Shown: positions 23,560 through 34,703 of the stretch, piece after piece | Layout of the letters: every line of letters starts with the position of its first letter | Numbering within the stretch: the first letter of the stretch is position 1 | Assembly (NCBI GenBank): GCA_021234155.1 | Contig: JAJEKV010000130.1 | Coordinates: 102,202 to 166,201, forward strand | Reading direction: 5' to 3' | DNA length: 64,000 nt | Source: Isoetes taiwanensis | Lineage: Eukaryota > Streptophyta > Lycopodiopsida > Isoetales > Isoetaceae | Program-made: the position numbers and the translations under genes | Notes under the pieces: generated by a model | What the model saw: only the letters and a program-made list of their open reading frames with translations | Database searches by the model: none | Told to the model about the DNA's origin: nothing

Positions 23560-23718
23560 TGCCACGGTTTTTCCCCTGAAATCCCTTTGGGGCGAGGGTT
23601 TTGTTAATCCGAACAGTAATAACTCTGATGCACTCTTTTATTGGGTCTTGTAGGCCGCTGGGTCTCCGTGGACGCTAAAAATTCTTCTATTCTATTCTAT
23701 TCTATTCTATTCTATTCT
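23560..23718 (+). mobile_element. LINE-like retroelement 3' end, copy 3
   Basis: GCCACGGTTTTTCCCCTGAA, then GGGGCGAGGGTTTTGTTAATC, in shortened form GCGAGGGTTTTGTTAATCC, then GGGTCTCCGTGGACGCTAAA, then an uninterrupted TATTC tail (about 23687-23718). The elements occur in the same order as at 3829-3967. The longer, purer tail suggests that this is the youngest of the three copies. Confidence 0.55.
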
Positions 23719-24432
23719 CAAATGCCACTATATAAGATAATGTGACGTACACATTCTTATTATATGGTAACATCACATAATATATAACTTGAAGTTTGAC
23801 CTATCAAATAGATACTAAATTTTGTTTTATTTTCATTTGAGAGTTCTTATATATGAGTTGTTAAGCTTCATCTTTTAACTTGCTTTAATCTTTAGGTTTT
23901 CCCTTGTGGTAACACCTCAAGGGACTCTAATGGTCTCCAAAATCTTGTTAACCATTATTGGACTCCAATGGTCCGATACATATGGGTCTCATATGGTGAT
24001 TTTGCCTTCGTTGAAATTTAGTCTAATCTATATTGCCATATCTGTTAAAAGCTACTTAGATTTCTTCCAACTTTTAGATCGTAAGTGCTTTATAAATTCA
24101 TTTTGAATACTCCCAAGACATTGCTTTTCAAGTTTAAGGCGCCAACGTGGATGGTGTAAGAAAATGCATTTAAGTCTTAACAATATATTTGATTGTTGTT
24201 AACAACTGCAAGATAACATCATGCCATAAAAGCACAACCATAAAGAAATTAGTACTTTGTATTAGTACCAGTATAGTAAACATTTTAATTCAACCCAGAC
24301 AAAAGGAGTAGATATTTAAAAAGCCAAATTTTATTATGTGTTTCCTTTTGGATTCTTGGGGACATCATTGATGTCATCACCATAATCCTATTTGCCATCT
24401 TCATATACTTGCTTTCAAACTTGTATTTTTCA

Positions 24433-24583
24433 ATCTGAAAGTACATCCAGTTCATCTGCTAGACTCAATCCTTTGATGTTTCTATTTAGGTCTTCCTGCT
24501 CAAACAGGCATTTTAGACAATGTTCAGTTAGCATCCTTTCCAGAGAACAATGCACGTGGACAACATGGTTCAAGAAATTCCCT
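24433..24583 (-). CDS. Putative terminal exon of an unrecognised gene
   Basis: On the minus strand a good acceptor (TTTCATATGTACAG) at about 24584 is followed by an open stretch containing HVVHVHCSLERMLTEHCLKC and LFEQEDLNRNIKGLSLADEL, ending in a TGA at about 24431. The hydrophilic, Cys/His-containing sequence reads like protein rather than chance, but it is only about 50 codons, no family is recognised and no upstream exon was found. Confidence 0.3.
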
Positions 24584-24599
24584 GTACATATGAAAGAAT

Positions 24600-26480
24600 G
24601 AATGTTTATAATAGAATAACTCCATTGAACCAGCTTCCTGAAGAATCCACAAGGATGCAATTATTACATACAAAGCAGGCACTGAATAAGATAAGCCTAT
24701 TGTTATAAGATCAACCCATGGATAAGATAAGGCCACGAAAGCAATTTTTACATATAATGCCAAAACTTAACCATAGCCATAAATGCTATTCTGAGTGAGA
24801 GACTATATAACAAAATATCTAAGATCTACTAATATAAGGTGCATCAGCATAAAGATATCTTGATGTATAATGAAGTTGAGCTTATGATCTCTATGTATAA
24901 ATTGCAATGGACAATAACATCCTTCCTTCTAAGATAAATGAGGTGAAGTTACACAATGCATCCTTTCTATGCATATTGGTAGTTATTATGTTAGAGATAT
25001 CCCCTCCCCCCTCCCCCAAACAAAAAAAACCATTTTTCCTTCACACCCTCAAAGCATGTTGTTCACGGGGTTCTGTGCTTATTATGGTACAAGCTGCTAC
25101 GCCGGGTAAGGGCTTGGCGAGCCAATGCCCAAACCTCGCGGAATGACATGTGGAGGGTGAAGTTTTTCACCATAATAGTCAGGGTAGAGGAACTTTCAGT
25201 GGTTTCAGAGGTGATTTCCCAGGCAATTTCAACTATAAGGACATTACTATAGGTAAAAGGCGTGTAATTCGTAAAATTTGCCTCCTAATAATGGATGTAA
25301 GGGCATGTAACGTGATCTTTCGTCAAGAATGCATTGCTAGGTTTAATAAAAGCCAAACAATATAGAGACCTTCCTCTACCCCCGGACAATCCAAAATAAA
25401 TGCATGCATACTTGGGATATGACCTGGCAAACTGCAATCTATGTGGCTCTTTGGCACAGACATCAAGAGACAGAAAAGGCGGGCAAAACATAGGGTTAGG
25501 GCAAGCATTTCGGCCATGCTGCAGGAGAATGGATTGTGGCTATGGCTCCAAGAATTTGATGCAATGCAAGCAAGCAAGTGCGGAAATGCAGAATAGAAGG
25601 CAGTATGCACAAGATTCTACAAAAGTTCGCAGATTTTTCTTTGTATTAAGTCTGTACCTCTGGCGCACGGATCATCACCATAATGTAGATCGGGTTTGTA
25701 GTCTATGCTTTGCTGTAAGCAAGGGCCCGAGCAGCAAGGAAGTATTTTGACCCCAGGTAAGCTTTGTATTATGCAGTTTACAAATAAATAGGCGTTGATA
25801 GTTGTTGCAGATGCCACAGCAAACTAGACTAGCAAGGAACGACAGGTCCAAGGCCAGCTCCAGATAGCACTCAAGATAGACTTTGTGCAAACTTGATGCA
25901 GACTTACCTCGTTCTTCCTACTTTTCTCAACGAGCAAGGTAAAATCTGTTTTTATTTTATGAGATCCATTATGATAGATTACTTCTCATCAGCAAGATTC
26001 TGTGGCATGCGAAGAGGCAAGCGTCAACGGAAGTCAATCCGGCTTTGGCGGGTGCGAGGTTTCTCTAGGCACTTAGGTCGACACATGAATGAAACATGAA
26101 CCGAAGTTACAAGAAGGTGTCATACATGACAGAAACATCATACATGAAAGAAACATAAAACAAGGTGACGAAATATATAGAAGACAAAAACTTGTAACAA
26201 AAAACTTTACTTTTTATTCATAGTGCCAGAATAGTTACAATAGTTTGAACATCCTCATACACGATTACAATAGATAGACCGAGGGGTACTCATCACATCC
26301 CCTTTTCTAGACATCACCGCTCTTCATCGGGCCATCATCCGGGCTTCCATCTTCCCCGCTCCTGCCGCCTAGGTTCAACCTCCTCCGCCCTTTCCCTTAT
26401 TGCAACGCCCTCGATGTGTTTCTTCCGACACGCGTTCGCTTGTCCGGTCATTGGCATTGAGAGTCCGGTCACGAAAGCAT
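24600..26480. other. Intergenic, no gene supported
   Basis: Frames at 25323-25610 (minus) and 25400-25750 (plus) overlap each other on opposite strands and neither shows a motif. A short purine/CATACATGA repeat occurs near 26120-26155. Confidence 0.35.
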
Positions 26481-26489
26481 TAAGTCCTC

Positions 26490-28358
26490 AAGCCGATCTC
26501 CAGATATTTGACCTCGGCCTTCAGACGTAATTCCTCTTCAGATTTCACACCGCTTGAGTCGTCCGAGAACATGTTCTTGTCTAAATCTTCTTCGCATCGA
26601 CAAAATGGGTACCTTGAATGTCCTCATCAACATGGTTAGCGGCATTTAGAGCAAAGCACTTCGCCCTCACCGCCTTCGTTGTCCTCTTCCACTTCAGAAT
26701 CTGCATCCATGAAAGGAAATCGAGCTTATCAACTACTTGGCCACACCATCAAGTAAGTGATTCAAGAGCCGCCAGTTTGAGAAGGCACCACTGTTGCGAT
26801 TCAAGAGCCGCCAGTTTGAGAAGTTTTATACAAGTTTGTCAGCCTTCTTATGCAAGAGGCGATTTCGTGTCACACTATGTATGTACTTATAAGCACTCCA
26901 GTTCCTCTCACTTGCACTATTGGAGGATACCAAGGAGAGGATAGTCATTGCAAGGGCTCAGAATTTATCAAGAACTCCGTCCATGGGCTTGCCACCATGC
27001 ATAAGATTCCATATTTGGTTCCTTCTTGTGACTCTCCAGTGCATCGTGAAGCTCTTCATCTGCCCACCTTCCACTCAAGTTCTGGTATTCGCTAACTCGG
27101 CAAATGAAAATTTTGTAGTCCGAGCTGTTGGGGTAAAACATTTTGCAACCTTCTTCAATCCCATCACTTCTTTATCTATATGCTGGTCCATATCATGGTT
27201 GTGTGGGTCTAAGGCATGTGCGGCGCCATGAAGATCATTGTAGGACTTCTTCCATCGTTCATTGAAGTCTCTAAGCAGTGCTGCGCGCTTAGCATTGTCA
27301 AAGGGTGCATTGGGGCCATCGCGTTCTAGAAAGGATTGAATGGAGTGCCAGCACCTCCGCCTTTCCAAAGGCTTGCCTTCAAGAATCAAGGGTTTTAATG
27401 GCATGACAAACAAAGTTGCATGCACTTGACAACATTCTTTACGCCTCTCCAAAATGTCTCCCGCCAAGCATTTTCTCGGCAGCAGCTTTGCCGCGGTTTT
27501 GAAGCATTTTTTCCTTCTCGCCTCCTCTCCCATTCAAAGAACTCAGATGGTTGACGGTCGAGATAATCGAAGTCGCGACACCTAAGCACTCTTTCAAGAC
27601 AAATGTAATTGGAACCAAACCGAAGTCCGCCAGATTCATGAGTGCTAGGGCCTTCCGACGCAATGACTTGTATATGGCATAAATTGCCGGCTTCTTTGTG
27701 ATGAATTTCACGAGACGACGGGCCTTTTGTTTGAATGGGATCTTTGAACCAAGTGTGCTGTGAAAACCAGTCCTTCAGCAATAAGTTTAGGCAATGGCAT
27801 TGGCAAACCGGGTCGCAGGTAATCCCGAAATTCAGACTCCAACAATTCACCCGCTAACTTACAATTAGATGCGTTGTCCATTACGACCTGAAATATTCTC
27901 TTCGGTCCAAAACTCTCTATCACAGCCTTTGTTTTTTGGAAAATCCAATCTCCTGTGACTTGGTCAGTGGTTTCTACGGTTTTCAAGAATACTTCGCCCT
28001 CTGGATACACGATCATGAAATTTATAAGATGGTCCTTGTTTACATTGCTCCAACCATCAGTCACTAGTGAGGCTGGCCTGGCTTCAGTAACACGACTTAA
28101 CTTCATTTCCACCCTCTCGACCATTTTCCCGTGAATTTCATCCACCATTTTGTTATTGGCATATTTGTATGAAGGCAATCTAAAAGCCGGCCCTGCTTTG
28201 GCAACTTCCTGGAAGGCTTCTTTCATTGCTTTGTGCTCCAAAATATGTGGAGACAACCCGGCATATAAAAATGCCTCTACAACCTTCAATTGCGTCTTCT
28301 TCAGTTGCTCTGATGTTAAGCACTGGTCAACCCTCTGTTGCTTAGTCTGTCTTTCCAC
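26490..28358 (-). pseudogene. hAT-family transposase, degenerate
   Basis: The first part (28358-27708) carries a DUF659-like RNase H half: SLVTDGWSNVNKDHLINFMI with the first catalytic Asp, TTDQVTGDWIF, and QVVMDNASNCKLAGELLE with the second. After a frame change come CQCHCLNLLLKDW and FITKKPAIYAIYKSLRRK, then the readings RFGSNYICLER and FNERWKKSYNDLHGAAHALD. The C-terminal hATC dimerisation region lies at about 27060-26830: SYAWWQAHG, then SSNSASERNWSAYKYIHS with the catalytic Glu, then NRLLHKKADKLVYI. An acidic tail follows to about 26490. At least four frame changes and some stops make it non-functional. No zinc-finger BED domain or terminal inverted repeats were identified. Confidence 0.88.
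26759..26823 (-). repeat. Short in-frame duplication in the hAT tail
   Basis: The 26-bp unit GATTCAAGAGCCGCCAGTTT plus GAGAAG occurs at 26759-26784 and 26798-26823, 39 bp apart. On the coding strand it gives LLKLAALES twice, so the duplication preserves the reading frame. Confidence 0.85.
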
Positions 28359-28399
28359 TATCTCAATTGGTCCATTAATTGATTTTCAATGGACATGAT

Positions 28400-29640
28400 A
28401 AGAATCAAACTTGTCTCGGCTATTCTTTTTGCACTCTAATTAGAATCCACAAAAGTGGATATAGTTTTTTCATCCTATGTAGAGTTTGCTCTGTGTTAAC
28501 AACCTAATCTAATGCTCTTGATCTTTACTCAGTAGAACCGGAGGGTACATAATGAACATCCCTTACCTGTTCTTGCAAATCTCTGCTATTGCAAAACCAT
28601 TTTGGTAAAATTCCTTCAAGGAAATTTTATATATTCCATTAATGATTTGATGCTCCATCTATTTTCTCTTTTAAACTTAACCTATTTTGCATGTTTGAGA
28701 ACCGGTTTGCAGATGAGAATTCAAATAGCATTAGTTTTCATATATTCCCTCTTTGTGGTTGCTGGGGAAGTCTTTCAGGGAACCCTTATACTCGAGGTAT
28801 GTATTAGTTCATAAAAATTCTTGCACCATTGTATAAATATTTTAATTCTTATAGAGCGAGTTTTCGTTCCATTTCGATCTCTATTTAGTAGCTTACATGT
28901 GGACGGTACTGTTGCATGTTAGAGATCCCAAAATCATTGCGATTCTCTCGTCTTCTCCCTAGTTTCTTTAGACCTCCATGTAAGTAATGGGGCTTTAGTG
29001 AGATAACTGAATGCTAAAAATCATAACCTCAATTAGAATCCGTTGGAGTGATCTGAATTTACAGATACTTAAGCTTGTTTGCTTTGCTTAATGACACCTT
29101 TTGCTGGGCATTGTTTGCAAAATCCCATTGGAGTGGTCTGAATCTAGAGATACTTAAGTTGTTTGCTTTGGTTAATGGCACTTTTGCTGGGCATTTGTCT
29201 GCTGATTTTTTGCTTCATACTATTTGTTATTCATAAAGTTCAGTTTTGATCTTTCTAGAGATCCATCATTAGCACCAAATGGAAATACCAGGGTTCAAAT
29301 CCTTGGTGAGTTGATATGGGTTGTGGCACAACATTGTATGTTGTAAAATTGATGTTTAAAGTAAAAGATTTTCAGTCCAAAGTGACAATGGCAATGGGAT
29401 GTTCAATGAACATTTCTTGGTTTGTTGTATAAACCAGTACTAGTTACAAAGAAAAAACATTTAAGAACTTGATTGAGTCAAGGATTGTATAAATCCATAC
29501 CATTTATCATACAAAGCATATACGAAATTTTAACCATCTTAAAATTTCGCCCTATTTCAGCTAAATTTTAAAACGCGAAATTTCATGTTGACGTCGTGGC
29601 AGCGTTTTTGGGCGGCGCCGCCTGCTCCCTCTGTTTCTGC
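28400..29640. other. Intergenic, no gene; internal short duplications
   Basis: TTGGAGTGRTCTGAATYTA is repeated at about 29042 and 29128, each followed by ACTTAAG and TTGTTTGCTTTG. A tRNA T-arm-like word lies at 29289-29305. No coding sequence is recognised. Confidence 0.5.
29289..29305 (+). other. tRNA T-arm-like / B-box-like word, possible SINE
   Basis: CAGGGTTCAAATCCTTG can form a five-pair T stem with a seven-base loop and contains a good B box (GGTTCAAATCC). TAGCACCAAATGG about 20 bp upstream weakly resembles an A box but is too close for normal spacing. Calling it a SINE would need copies elsewhere. Confidence 0.25.
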
Positions 29641-29675
29641 CCTAGCTGATTCCACTACAAGAGGATAGGCTTTTT

Positions 29676-30230
29676 GTGTCAAGCCCTGCGTCACTACATT
29701 TTAAGGTTCGTCAGATTTGTGTCAGAAGCTTGAAAGTGACACAAATTAATTTGATTGCAGCAATACTTGTGTCAGTATAGTTGTGTCAACAACAACGTCA
29801 TTTTTGTCACATATTTGTGTCAAAATTTTATTAATTTTTCATTAGCATTTGTAATGACGATTACATCATGTATTGTGAAAGGATTGTGACATAATTTAAG
29901 TCAAGAATAACAATAAGTTTATGTCCACTATAACATCGCTAGTTCTAGAGTTTTGATTCAATTTTGTAATGCTTTTGTGTCACATTTTATGATAGCTTCT
30001 TGTCATCTTTTGTAAAACGTTTGTGTCATTTTACAGTGTCAGACACATCGGCAATTTTATATCAATTTTCTATTATATATTGTGGCACTTACGTATCATG
30101 ATTGCATCAAAGAAGTGTTAATATAGTGACATTGTGAATTAGAAATGCATAGACATCTTGACGCAAAAGGGGCTAAGTCTGACACAAATGTGCCACTAGC
30201 TAGTATGAGAAAAACAACATTGCAAAATAA
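29676..30230. repeat. CACTA subterminal repeat array
   Basis: The word TGTGTCA or its complement appears about ten times, often preceded by TT. Examples are near 29676, 29718, 29738, 29770, 29786, 29817 and 29972. Such arrays bind the transposase in CACTA elements. Confidence 0.75.
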
Positions 30231-30572
30231 ACATTTTATAGTATTCAATTAGACTGGCACACCATACTATGCATACCCTATTAGACCTTGACTTCAACCT
30301 CAATGCACACTATACTATGCACACCTTATTACAAACTATTAGTGCATTCTACGAATGATCTTGCAGAAGCTTTGGAAAATGAAAAGCATCTCGTCTTAAA
30401 AGGGCAGTTCAAGAAGATAAGTAGGGACACCTTCCGACTTGGGAGCATTGCTGGCCTATCATTTACAAGTTCCCAAATTATACACATATGCATATATATT
30501 CTTAGGTGTTATACAACTAAATAAACTACAAGAAAGGCAATTTAGAGCAGACTTTTACATAATATTCAACAT

Positions 30573-30810
30573 AATTGTCATAAAGCATTGAATTGGTCTT
30601 TAATATCATGCTCAATATCGTCCAACTCATCATCATCCAAATGCAAGCACAAATTTGTACGCAAATTAAAACGTGAAGCCAATCAATCCACCAATCATTA
30701 TTAAGAATGTATAACGATCCACCAATCATTATTGTCAGGATTTGGATGAAAGAAGACTTGCTCAACTTGATTTGGAAAAACAAATGGCTCATCCATATTC
30801 GCTAACACTT
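30573..30810 (-). repeat. Internally deleted second copy of the CACTA DUF4216 region
   Basis: Two blocks match the neighbouring 30962-31560 region in order. The first has CATCATGCTCAATATCGTCC in variant form with CATCATCATCCAAATG; the second has GGATTTGGATGAAAGAAGAC and AACAAATGGCTC. The sequence between the blocks is shorter than in the partner. It lies just inside a second ACTACAAGAAAGGC word (30525), which resembles the element terminus. Confidence 0.7.
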
Positions 30811-30961
30811 TTGTTATGCGTAAGCATTTCATTGTTGATGAATTAGTACTATACCATGTGTCATGCCATATATCACATAGTATATGGTTTATTTATCCGA
30901 TGAAAATCCTAGTATCCATTTCAACATGTCAAGCTATTCATAAAATATCTAAAACCAATTT

Positions 30962-31677
30962 TTACAAAGCATTAAGATTAGATTGGTCATTGATGTCATG
31001 CTCAATGTCTTCTAACTCATCATCATCCAGATGTAGATGTAAACTCCTGTCTGGATGAAAATGTGAATCAATACTTGAAAGTTCTTCATCCTCAATATAG
31101 TCCTCATCATCAATGCCACCGTGACTTATTTGCACAATATTTCCAACCTCTTCTCGTGGAGGGGAGATCATTGGAGATCGCGAAATGAAGCTAGCATCTT
31201 CATCATCGATGTTTTCATGGAAATAAGATGCTTGAGGTAACTCATTATCCGCCTCCCTCACCATCTCCTCGTAAATGTGACATCAACTTCAATAGTATCA
31301 AGATCTAGCACATCAAGTTCATGTTCCACAGACATGACATCTTCTCGCTACATGACTTGATTGTCCATTATCCTCATCGATGTTGGCTCGATATTGTTTG
31401 CAGATGTGGGAATTCCAATCACACGACGCGACCTAGGGTGGGAATGTATCACAATCCACCAATTATTGTTGTCATGATTTGGATGAAAAAAGACTTGCTC
31501 AACCCGATTTGGGAAAATAAATGGCTCGCCCATGTTCGTAGCACTTTTGTGGAATCAATCTCCACAAATCCGTACATGTGTCCTAATTGTTTTTCCCCCC
31601 GACCTCTCAGACACAACCTTGAACCACTGTGGCTTTCAATACATTTACACAAAAGGTTCGATAGTTTAACTCAATGA
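30962..31677 (-). pseudogene. CACTA ORF C-terminal region, DUF4216-like
   Basis: The minus strand reads PFIFPNRVEQVFFHPNHD, then NWWIVIHSHPRSRRV, matching the PF-x-QVFY-x-D-x-W-x-VV-x-PR pattern of the DUF4216 domain that follows TNP2 in plant CACTA proteins. Upstream it reads GDYIMLELYQISL, and downstream comes an acidic tail (NIDDEDASFISRSP, IDDEDYIEDEELSSID). At least one frame change separates the parts. The role of DUF4216 is not established; its association with CACTA transposases is. Confidence 0.72.
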
Positions 31678-32316
31678 TATCTGATATAGTTCCAACATAA
31701 TATAATCACCATCAATGGGGTTACGATCCCCATCGCTTGTTTGACTCCTTTGTTCAAATTGTGCCATGATTCCGTGAGTCAAAGGTGATTCTCCATTTAT
31801 CAACCTTACTAATACGCCCACATGGATGTATGAAATCGTGCCTAATATGAAAGCATTTTAGTGAATTATATAATATATTTACAATACATGTACAAAATTA
31901 ACACCATTAAGTACATTCTCTCAAACCTTATAGTATTTTGCAAACTTTAATATACAGTATATAAAAACTTGTACATGCATACCCCACAAACGAGGATCGC
32001 TACGTATGGTCCAGATCTTGGAATAAAGGGCAAATATGCCCATCCGGACATCTCACCTCTCCTGAGTAACCCCCGCGGTGAATATGCACCCAAACCAAAG
32101 GGGGTTTAAGGGGATTTTAATTTAAATGTGTTAAATGCAATGGTTTGTGTTAATAATGTTAATGGTAGTTGTGTGTTGATTGTTATATTAAAAAAAATTT
32201 TGGGCCCTTCGGGCCCTAACTAAAGCAAACATAGGTAAACTACTAAAAAGCACAATAACATCAAGACAAACAAATTATTTCCGCAAAGCATTCATAAGGT
32301 ATTACAACATAGGGTA

Positions 32317-33530
32317 TTACAACATGAGTGGCACGAGCACGCCTAAGCTTTCTTTCTCAATCGTGATGTTTCTCAATCTCCCCGATATAATGCTTTCAGC
32401 TAATGTGCCATGTGTCAAAGCAAATGCTTTGAATGATTGATGGCAAATTCCAACACAAACCCTCTTTTTGATCTCAAATGACCTAGAAAAATATTTCTCA
32501 ACTTCATCTTTCATGCCCAACGCCCATTTAGAATCGCTAAGGCCACAAGCAGATATCTTGATTCTTCCCAGCATCCATCAAAGTAATGTGACAATTGATT
32601 TTGTGATGATAAAACTGGATAAGAATGTAAGAAATTAAGTAACTTGTTTTGCATTTGTCTCCAGCTTTCTGACGCTAGACACAAACAACAGAGCTCTGCA
32701 ATATCAACCCATGTATTGATTTCTGAGTGCTTATTACTTTCAGCTAGCATCTGTTCAAAAACATTTGTCCAATGTGCACTTTCAGACTTAAAAATGATCA
32801 TCCCTCCCATGAGCTTGTACATTGTCTTCGCAGAAGTGATATACAGCAAACTCTCTCTAGCCTATTGTTCACAAAGACGCATAAGAAATGTCTCGTAATT
32901 TTTCGCTCCAAGTCTGATCTCTTCCAAATATCCATAGAATCCTTAACACTTGTGCCGCATTTGTCAAGGGAACTTCCAGTTATTTCTAAGTCCCGACTAA
33001 GGGACTCCACCAATGTCTTACAAGAATATCTATCCTTCAATTGTTGCACTACCAAGGAGAATAACTGCCCTTTTGTTCCTTCTTCAAATTTATACTCTAG
33101 CTGGTAGATTCTCTGCCTTTTCGCCTTCCATTTCATCAAAAAATCGCCTCGCCCAAGATTTGGTTTGCATGTGGACATTCTACGTAAATGCTCTCTTTTG
33201 TCTAATTATGAGGCTAGCACAATAATAACAGAACAAGTCATCCATTGCCAATTCCAAATGCACCAAAGAATGAAATTTCTACGAAAGGGGAAGATGACAA
33301 GATCCGCAATCCCGAGGGTGAGGAGTGGCATCCATGTGATCTAAGAGAGCCGGATCAAAGGCTTTCTTAGATGTTTCACCCTCTTTGGTCGCAGGAAATT
33401 TTGCCATGAGATCTTCAAACATGGTGGCCCATTCAAATGCCCTTTTCACGCTTTGAGGCTGCCATAAACCGGATCTCCAATAGATTGATAACCCGATGCT
33501 AGTATGAGCATATCTAAAAAGCACCTCGAA
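32317..33530 (-). pseudogene. Host-gene fragment apparently captured by the CACTA element
   Basis: Several exon-like minus-strand frames lie between the transposase and the DUF4216 region. They are 33524-33279 (FRYAHTSIGLSIYWRSGLW), 33178-32850 (GDFLMKWKAKRQRIYQLEYK, then SRDLEITGSSLDKCGTSVKD), 32849-32511 (WTNVFEQMLAESNKHSEINT, ELCCLCLASESWRQMQNKLL, FDGCWEESRYLLVALAILNG) and 32574-32317 (KDEVEKYFSRSFEIKKR, FALTHGTLAESIISG). The helical, Leu-rich character suggests an alpha-solenoid repeat protein, but I cannot name it. The last two frames overlap and appear to continue one another across a frame change, which suggests pieces of a single gene. None of this belongs to known CACTA proteins. Confidence 0.5.
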
Positions 33531-34700
33531 GGCAACTGCGGCAGAGAATGAAATAGAAACAATCCTTACAAAGATTCTAATCCTTTTCCTTGTTCTCTTC
33601 TAATGGGGGCGGGGACATAAGTTGCAAAGACCTATCATCTCCTCGAACATCATCACTACATCTTGCCCCAAGCTTTTCCAGCATCTTCAAGGTTACCCCT
33701 CTCAAGAACACCTAACTATTGTTAATGGTTGGAACATCTCGCTTTGAAAGCTAAGATAACTATAGCGTGGTTTGACTGAACTTTTTGTGTCCTCATCTTG
33801 GTGGATGAAATAACCAGCTTCCATCACTATTAATAATGATTTTTTCCCCGCCATTCACCAAATTGTAATTAGATGCCATCACCAATTGTCAAGGAATAAC
33901 CACAAGCATAGTTACCAAAAACTAAAACGGCAAAGAAAACGGGTCGAACAAAACTAAGTCTATAGTTGACCATTGTCCGCTTTGCCATCTCACGAAGTTT
34001 GTTGGCAAAGACATACATAGCATTCTGGTGTGAAAATTAGTCAACACTAACAAGCAAAGATTACGTGCTCACATCGGAAAGGATAACGGACCATTTGAAG
34101 CAACTTTGTTTTCATGCTCGAAGCCAATCCAGACTCCATTACCTTGAAACGATATCCACTTTTTGTGTTTATCAAGGATTGCATTATCAAGAGTTTAGCA
34201 CCATGCACAACTATATCGCCTTTTGTCGAAAAGCCCCTTTGGCACCTACTATCTTTTTTGTTGGTTGATAAAGAAATATGGCGTAATCCGCATCCAACTG
34301 TATGAAGCTACCTTCCTCCGAGCATCCCGCTTTTTCATATCCCGCCTCAGAGTAAGTTTATCATCCCATGGCCTCCAAATGCTCCTTTGGATGCTCACCG
34401 AGATGTGCTTTTTTCCTTCACAAGCAGCTCATTAAAGAAAACCCTAGAGTATAAGGACTCGTTGTTTGCATGCATATTTAAAAAGAAAAATAAGGGCAAA
34501 AATAAATATGGGACAAAAGATAGTGGGTTAAACCATAGAGAATGTGATATCAAAATATGTGAATACTGGCGCGGCACTCTAGATGTACGCATTAGTACGT
34601 CGATTTGAGTACGCAACAAAATCATAGCAAAACCATATTGAAAAACGTATAAAAATACAAAAGAAACCCCCTGTTATAATGCTACATATTTGTATAAAAA
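33530..34700. other. CACTA interior without recognised coding motif
   Basis: Short frames on both strands; probably intron or captured non-coding sequence between the transposase and the captured fragment. Confidence 0.35.
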
Positions 34701-34703
34701 CAT

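Noticed and set aside
32201-32215. GGGCCCTTCGGGCCC as a bacterial-type terminator
   Set aside because: The perfect hairpin next to an A/T run looks like one, but the context is a plant transposon; it is more likely a retroelement 3' end hairpin or chance.
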